From Anaerolineales bacterium UBA1429 (lineage in GTDB: Bacteria; Chloroflexota; Anaerolineae; UBA1429), in the NCBI GenBank assembly GCA_002329325.1, contig DCTX01000065.1:72745-82057 (forward strand): a stretch of DNA of 9,313 nucleotides, given 5' to 3'. The stretch's first letter is position 1. Each line of letters begins with the position of its first letter. The translations under genes were made by a program, and so were the position numbers. Positions 6,750-9,313 of the stretch are shown here, in pieces. The notes below the pieces were generated by a model. That model worked only from the letters and a program-made list of their open reading frames with translations. It ran no database searches and was not told where the DNA came from.

Positions 6750-7802
6750 ATGCGGATACCCGGCGTCTCTCCAGGCTCTTGGCTCCGCGGCAGCCGGCTC
6801 GGCGTGGCGCTGACGCTGGTTCTGTTGGGCGTAATGGGCCTGGGCGCCGGCTGCCGCACCCACCCCATCGCCCAGCCCGAGGGTGAGGCGGTCGCGCAGG
6901 CCGAAACCGGCCCCACCTTCCGCCTGCGCTATGCGCCCGGCGCTCATCTCCAGGAGAAGACGCGTCTCGCCGCCGATCTGGAGCTGCCCAATTGCCAGGG
7001 CACGGAGACGCTCACGCATCTCCATACCCAGCCCTATGACAGCGCCACTGACCTCACGCTGGACACGGAGGCGTTGCCCGCCGACCTGGCTCCTCTGCGG
7101 GGGGTCATGGCCGCCATCGTGCGCGAGACGTACCGTCTCGCCGGCGCCTATCCCCCCACTATCGAGGAGGGCATCACGCTGCACGCACCCGCCGGCGCCC
7201 GGCAAGAGCACCGGCTCACCTGGGCGGAGACGTGGGATGGCAACGTGCTGGAGGTGCTCCACGATGGCGCCCTTGTTGCCGAGGTGCCGGTGCAGGTGCT
7301 GACGGGCGCCACTCTGGAGGACGAGGTCCGTGAAGCCGTCGCTTGCGAGGCGGGGCCACTGGAGGGCGAGGACACGGTGCCCCTCATCCTGGCCCTTGGC
7401 CGCCCTCTGGAGACGCCGAGCGCGCCTGAGGTGTCCGGCGGCCCCTGCGAGCCCCCCCTGGCCATCACGGCAGGTCAACAGCAGGTGGCCCGTTATGTAG
7501 AGTTGTTGCAGATGAAGGACTATGCCGGCGCCTACGCCCTGCTGGCCGAGAGCTACCGGCTGCGGCTGCCCTTCCGCCAATACGCGGCTGGCTATGCGCC
7601 CGTGGGCGGGCTGGCCCTCTGCACGCTGGATACGCCCGGCGGGGTCGGCGCCGACCGCGAGGTCGTCTATGCGACGCTGCGCCTGACGCTTCAGGTGGGC
7701 GCCGCTACGGAGGAACAGCTCTGGGTCGGGCGCTACGAGGTGCTGCGCGACGGGGCCATCGCGTCGGTCTCGATGTTCAAGGCGTCGCTATCGGACGAGT
7801 GA
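6750..7802 (+). CDS. Predicted exported or lipid-anchored protein with C-terminal NTF2-like domain
   Basis: I do not recognise a named family for this 350-residue protein. Residues 12-18 are basic, and a hydrophobic stretch (about 18-32) runs into GLGAGC, with C35 a possible lipidation site. The lipobox is imperfect because Gly, not Leu, is at -3. A low-complexity linker (40-54) leads to a beta-rich region (about 57-200) starting with LELPNC. I recall similar LPNC modules in uncharacterised Chloroflexota secreted proteins but cannot verify this. After a Pro-rich linker, residues 240-350 read like an NTF2-like fold, with ARYVELLQMKDYAGAYALLAESYR and a closing beta run. Four cysteines follow C35 (C82, C199, C233, C291), consistent with disulfides outside the cell. 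The ATG touches the rhamnosidase stop, with GGAG 9 nt upstream, so the two are probably one transcript. It would act at the cell surface. No enzymatic residues are evident. Confidence 0.75.
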   Translation: MRIPGVSPGSWLRGSRLGVALTLVLLGVMGLGAGCRTHPIAQPEGEAVAQAETGPTFRLRYAPGAHLQEKTRLAADLELPNCQGTETLTHLHTQPYDSATDLTLDTEALPADLAPLRGVMAAIVRETYRLAGAYPPTIEEGITLHAPAGARQEHRLTWAETWDGNVLEVLHDGALVAEVPVQVLTGATLEDEVREAVACEAGPLEGEDTVPLILALGRPLETPSAPEVSGGPCEPPLAITAGQQQVARYVELLQMKDYAGAYALLAESYRLRLPFRQYAAGYAPVGGLALCTLDTPGGVGADREVVYATLRLTLQVGAATEEQLWVGRYEVLRDGAIASVSMFKASLSDE

Positions 7803-7884
7803 TCGCCCGGCGCCCCCCGAGCCGCGGCCGCCAGGCTCCTCGCGCGCGCGAGACGAGTTCCATTACTACCCAAGGGAGAAGGCT
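7803..7884 (+). other. Short GC-rich leader before the AICAR formyltransferase
   Basis: This 82-nt gap carries two hairpin-forming sequences: GAGCC (7819-7823) with GGCTC (7834-7838), and the self-complementary CTCGCGCGCGCGAG (7839-7852). The ribosome binding site AGGGAG (7873-7878) follows. I see no clear -35/-10 pair, so transcription probably continues from upstream genes. With no T-run, the hairpins are not convincing terminators. Confidence 0.4.
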
Positions 7885-9057
7885 ATGCCACAGGAAATCG
7901 AGCTGCGCTACGGCGCCAACCCCCATCAGAAACCCGCCCGCGTCTTTATGCCGGAGGGGGAGCTGCCCTTTGCGGTGCGCAACGGGCGCCCCGGCTACAT
8001 CAACCTGCTGGACGCGCTGAATAGCTGGCAACTGGTGCGGGAGATGGCGCGGGCGCTCGGGTTGCCCGCGGCGGCCTCCTTCAAGCACGTCAGCCCGGCG
8101 GGCGCCGCCGTGGCCACGCCCCTGAGCCCCGCCGAGGCGGCCGCCTGCTTTGCCGATGACCTGGATCTCTCACCGGTGGCCACAGCCTACGCCCGCGCCC
8201 GGGGAGCCGACCGCATGTCGTCCTTTGGCGATTGGGTGGCCCTTAGCGAGCCATGTGACCTGGCGACCGCCGAGTTCCTGCGGCGCGAGGTCTCCGATGG
8301 CATCATCGCGCCGGGATACGCGCCCGAGGCCCTGCGTATTCTGAGCGCCAAGCGCGGCGGCTCCTATTGCGTGGTGGAGATCGACCCGGACTATACGCCG
8401 CCGCCCCAAGAGACGCGCCAGGTCTTTGGCATTTCGTTGGAGCAGCGGCGCAACGACGCCCCCATCGGCCCGGAGCTGTTCGCCAACCGCATCTCGGAGC
8501 GCAAAGAGCTGCCCCCTGAGGCCCTTCGCGACCTGATCGTCGCCACCATCGCGCTCAAGTACACCCAGTCCAACTCGGTCTGCCTCGCCCACAATGGCCA
8601 GGTGACGGGGAATGGCGCGGGCCAGCAATCCCGGGTGCACTGCACCCGCCTGGCCGCCGACAAGTCGGACCTCTGGTTCCTGCGGCAGCACCCGGCCACC
8701 CAGGCGCTGCGCTTCCGCCGGGGCCTGAGCCGCGCCGAGCGCAACAACGCCATTGACCTCTTTTTCGCCGACGACCTGACGCCCGCGGAGCAATCGGCGT
8801 GGGAGGCCTGCTTTGCCGAGGTGCCCCCGCGACTGACGCGAGAGCAGCGCCACGAGTGGCTGGATGGCATGCGCGGCGTGGCCCTCAGCTCGGACGCATT
8901 TTTCCCCTTTCGCGATTCCATCGATCGGGCCTCGCGCAGCGGGGTGAGCTATGTGGCCGAGCCGGGCGGCTCTGTCCGCGAGGAGGATGTGGTCGCCGCC
9001 TGCAACGAGTACGGCATGGTCATGGCCATCACCGGGCTGCGGCTGTTCCACCACTAG
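7885..9057 (+). CDS. purH: Stand-alone AICAR formyltransferase (purine synthesis)
   Basis: This 390-residue cytoplasmic enzyme transfers a formyl group from 10-formyl-tetrahydrofolate to AICAR, giving FAICAR, the penultimate step to IMP. It corresponds to the transformylase half of bifunctional PurH. Motifs in order are LRYGANPHQKPA (7-18), SFKHVSPAGAAV (65-76) with the catalytic Lys67-His68 pair, RMSSFGDWVALSEPCD (110-125), LKYTQSNSVC (224-233), GAGQQSRVHCTRLA (244-257) and SDAFFPFRDSIDRA (336-349). The C-terminus is NEYGMVMAITGLRLFHH. The N-terminal IMP cyclohydrolase (MGS-like) domain of usual PurH is absent. That is not a truncation, because the ATG has AGGGAG 6 nt upstream and MPQEIELRYGANPHQ is the expected beginning of the domain. 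Its length matches the monofunctional AICAR transformylases known from some bacteria. purD follows after 150 nt. The cyclohydrolase must be encoded elsewhere. The symbol purH covers only this activity. Confidence 0.93.
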   Translation: MPQEIELRYGANPHQKPARVFMPEGELPFAVRNGRPGYINLLDALNSWQLVREMARALGLPAAASFKHVSPAGAAVATPLSPAEAAACFADDLDLSPVATAYARARGADRMSSFGDWVALSEPCDLATAEFLRREVSDGIIAPGYAPEALRILSAKRGGSYCVVEIDPDYTPPPQETRQVFGISLEQRRNDAPIGPELFANRISERKELPPEALRDLIVATIALKYTQSNSVCLAHNGQVTGNGAGQQSRVHCTRLAADKSDLWFLRQHPATQALRFRRGLSRAERNNAIDLFFADDLTPAEQSAWEACFAEVPPRLTREQRHEWLDGMRGVALSSDAFFPFRDSIDRASRSGVSYVAEPGGSVREEDVVAACNEYGMVMAITGLRLFHH

Positions 9058-9058
9058 G

Positions 9059-9112
9059 GATCGCGGGCGCTTTTGCGAAAGCGCCAGAGCCGCCTGTCGG
9101 CGGCGCGCGATC
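9059..9112 (+). ncRNA. Candidate three-way-junction RNA element in the purD leader
   Basis: Bases 9059-9112 pair by eye into a compact three-way junction. The closing stem P1 is GATCGCG (9059-9065) with CGCGATC (9106-9112), 7 bp. P2 is GGCGCTTT (9066-9073) with AAAGCGCC (9078-9085), 8 bp with a TGCG loop. P3 is GCCGCC (9089-9094) with GGCGGC (9099-9104), 6 bp with a TGTC loop. The joints are 0, 3 (AGA) and 1 nt. Every pair in the stems is Watson-Crick. It begins one base after the AICAR transformylase stop and precedes purD. I do not recognise it as a known riboswitch class; whether it is a regulatory RNA, a processing site or an inserted palindromic repeat is open. Confidence 0.5.
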
Positions 9113-9113
9113 T

Positions 9114-9170
9114 TCCGGGTGGAACCGGTTCCCCCCGGAGACCTCCCTCCGCTCTCCGAGGGGGCAGGTC
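9114..9170 (+). promoter_or_regulatory. Two further hairpins in the purD leader
   Basis: Directly after the three-way junction, TCCGGG (9114-9119) pairs with CCCGGA (9134-9139), continuing past a 1x1 mismatch into GGAA/TTCC (9121-9124/9129-9132) with a CCGG loop. The next hairpin has GACCT (9140-9144) with AGGTC (9166-9170) and CCCTC (9145-9149) with GAGGG (9158-9162), separated by a 3-nt bulge. No T-run follows either one, so they do not look like intrinsic terminators. The C/T-rich strand of the last hairpin could alternatively pair with the purine-rich ribosome binding region, which is inference. Confidence 0.45.
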
Positions 9171-9207
9171 ACGAAAACGGAGACGGAGGACGAAAGCGAG
9201 GAGTATT

Positions 9208-9313
9208 ATGAAAATCATGGTCGTCGGCGGCGGCGGTCGCGAGCACGCCATCATCAAAAAGCTGCGCGAGAGCCCGAAAGTGACGGCGCTCTACGCGCTG
9301 CCGGGCAACGGCG
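9208..9313 (+). CDS. purD: Phosphoribosylamine-glycine ligase, N-terminal fragment (cut by window edge)
   Basis: The first 35 residues of PurD are visible. PurD is the cytoplasmic ATP-grasp enzyme that joins glycine to phosphoribosylamine to give GAR, the second step of de novo purine synthesis. The start MKIMVVGGGGREHAIIKKL has the family's opening strand and G-x-GGREHA motif (residues 7-14), and ALPGNG matches the following 'PGN' stretch. The ATG is preceded by GAGGAG (9198-9203) with a short 4-nt spacing. The gene lies downstream of the AICAR transformylase on the same strand, consistent with a purine cluster. The rest of the gene is outside the window, so its integrity cannot be judged. 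Confidence 0.95.
   Translation, partial: MKIMVVGGGGREHAIIKKLRESPKVTALYALPGNG

Noticed and set aside
4083..7580. Very long open frame antisense to the rhamnosidase and exported-protein genes
   Set aside because: It is a mirror frame caused by high GC and strong third-position G/C bias. Its translation has no recognisable domain, while the plus-strand genes have family motifs, a promoter and ribosome binding sites.
8170..9054. Minus-strand open frame opposite the AICAR transformylase
   Set aside because: It covers a gene with clear catalytic motifs and is itself featureless.
9059..9112. ZTP (pfl) riboswitch
   Set aside because: The location near purine genes and a CCGCCT string at 9090-9095 suggested it, but that string sits inside a perfect hairpin and I could not find the class's conserved G-rich segment and pseudoknot. 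A covariance-model search would settle it.

Overview
The window is GC-rich (by eye about two thirds G+C), densely coded, bacterial chromosomal DNA. Several traits fit a member of the Chloroflexota, possibly Anaerolineae-like: a GT39-type membrane glycosyltransferase with tandem C-terminal 'PTSxWEPG' modules, a secreted protein with an 'LPNC' module, and a free-standing AICAR transformylase. This assignment is inference from remembered family resemblance; no rRNA or search result backs it.

Layout. (1) 1-630, plus strand: the C-terminal end of DNA gyrase subunit B, cut by the left edge. (2) 649-2970, minus strand: a large integral membrane glycosyltransferase of the GT39/PMT type, convergent with gyrB across only 18 bp. 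(3) 3073-3885, minus strand: a nitrilase-superfamily protein with Glu and Lys of the triad but Gly where the catalytic Cys should be. (4) 3886-4334: a 449-bp divergent intergenic region. It holds a minus-strand promoter, a palindromic REP-like repeat island with a 57-bp tandem duplication, a near-consensus plus-strand promoter and a strong ribosome binding site. (5) 4335-6749, plus strand: an intracellular GH78-like alpha-L-rhamnosidase. (6) 6750-7802, plus strand: a predicted exported or lipid-anchored protein of unknown function, starting on the base after the rhamnosidase stop. (7) 7885-9057, plus strand: a stand-alone AICAR formyltransferase without the IMP cyclohydrolase domain. (8) 9058-9207: a 150-nt leader that folds by eye into a compact three-way junction followed by two hairpins. 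(9) 9208 to the right edge, plus strand: the start of purD.

How the genes relate. The AICAR transformylase and PurD are both enzymes of de novo purine synthesis and lie in series. The glycosyltransferase, nitrilase-like protein, rhamnosidase and exported protein share no obvious pathway; the first two appear to have their own promoters, and the rhamnosidase and exported-protein genes are probably co-transcribed. I see no phage, plasmid, CRISPR or defence genes. The features most worth following up are the nitrilase homologue lacking its nucleophile, the structured purD leader, the duplicated CxxC module of the glycosyltransferase and the repeat island between two divergent promoters.
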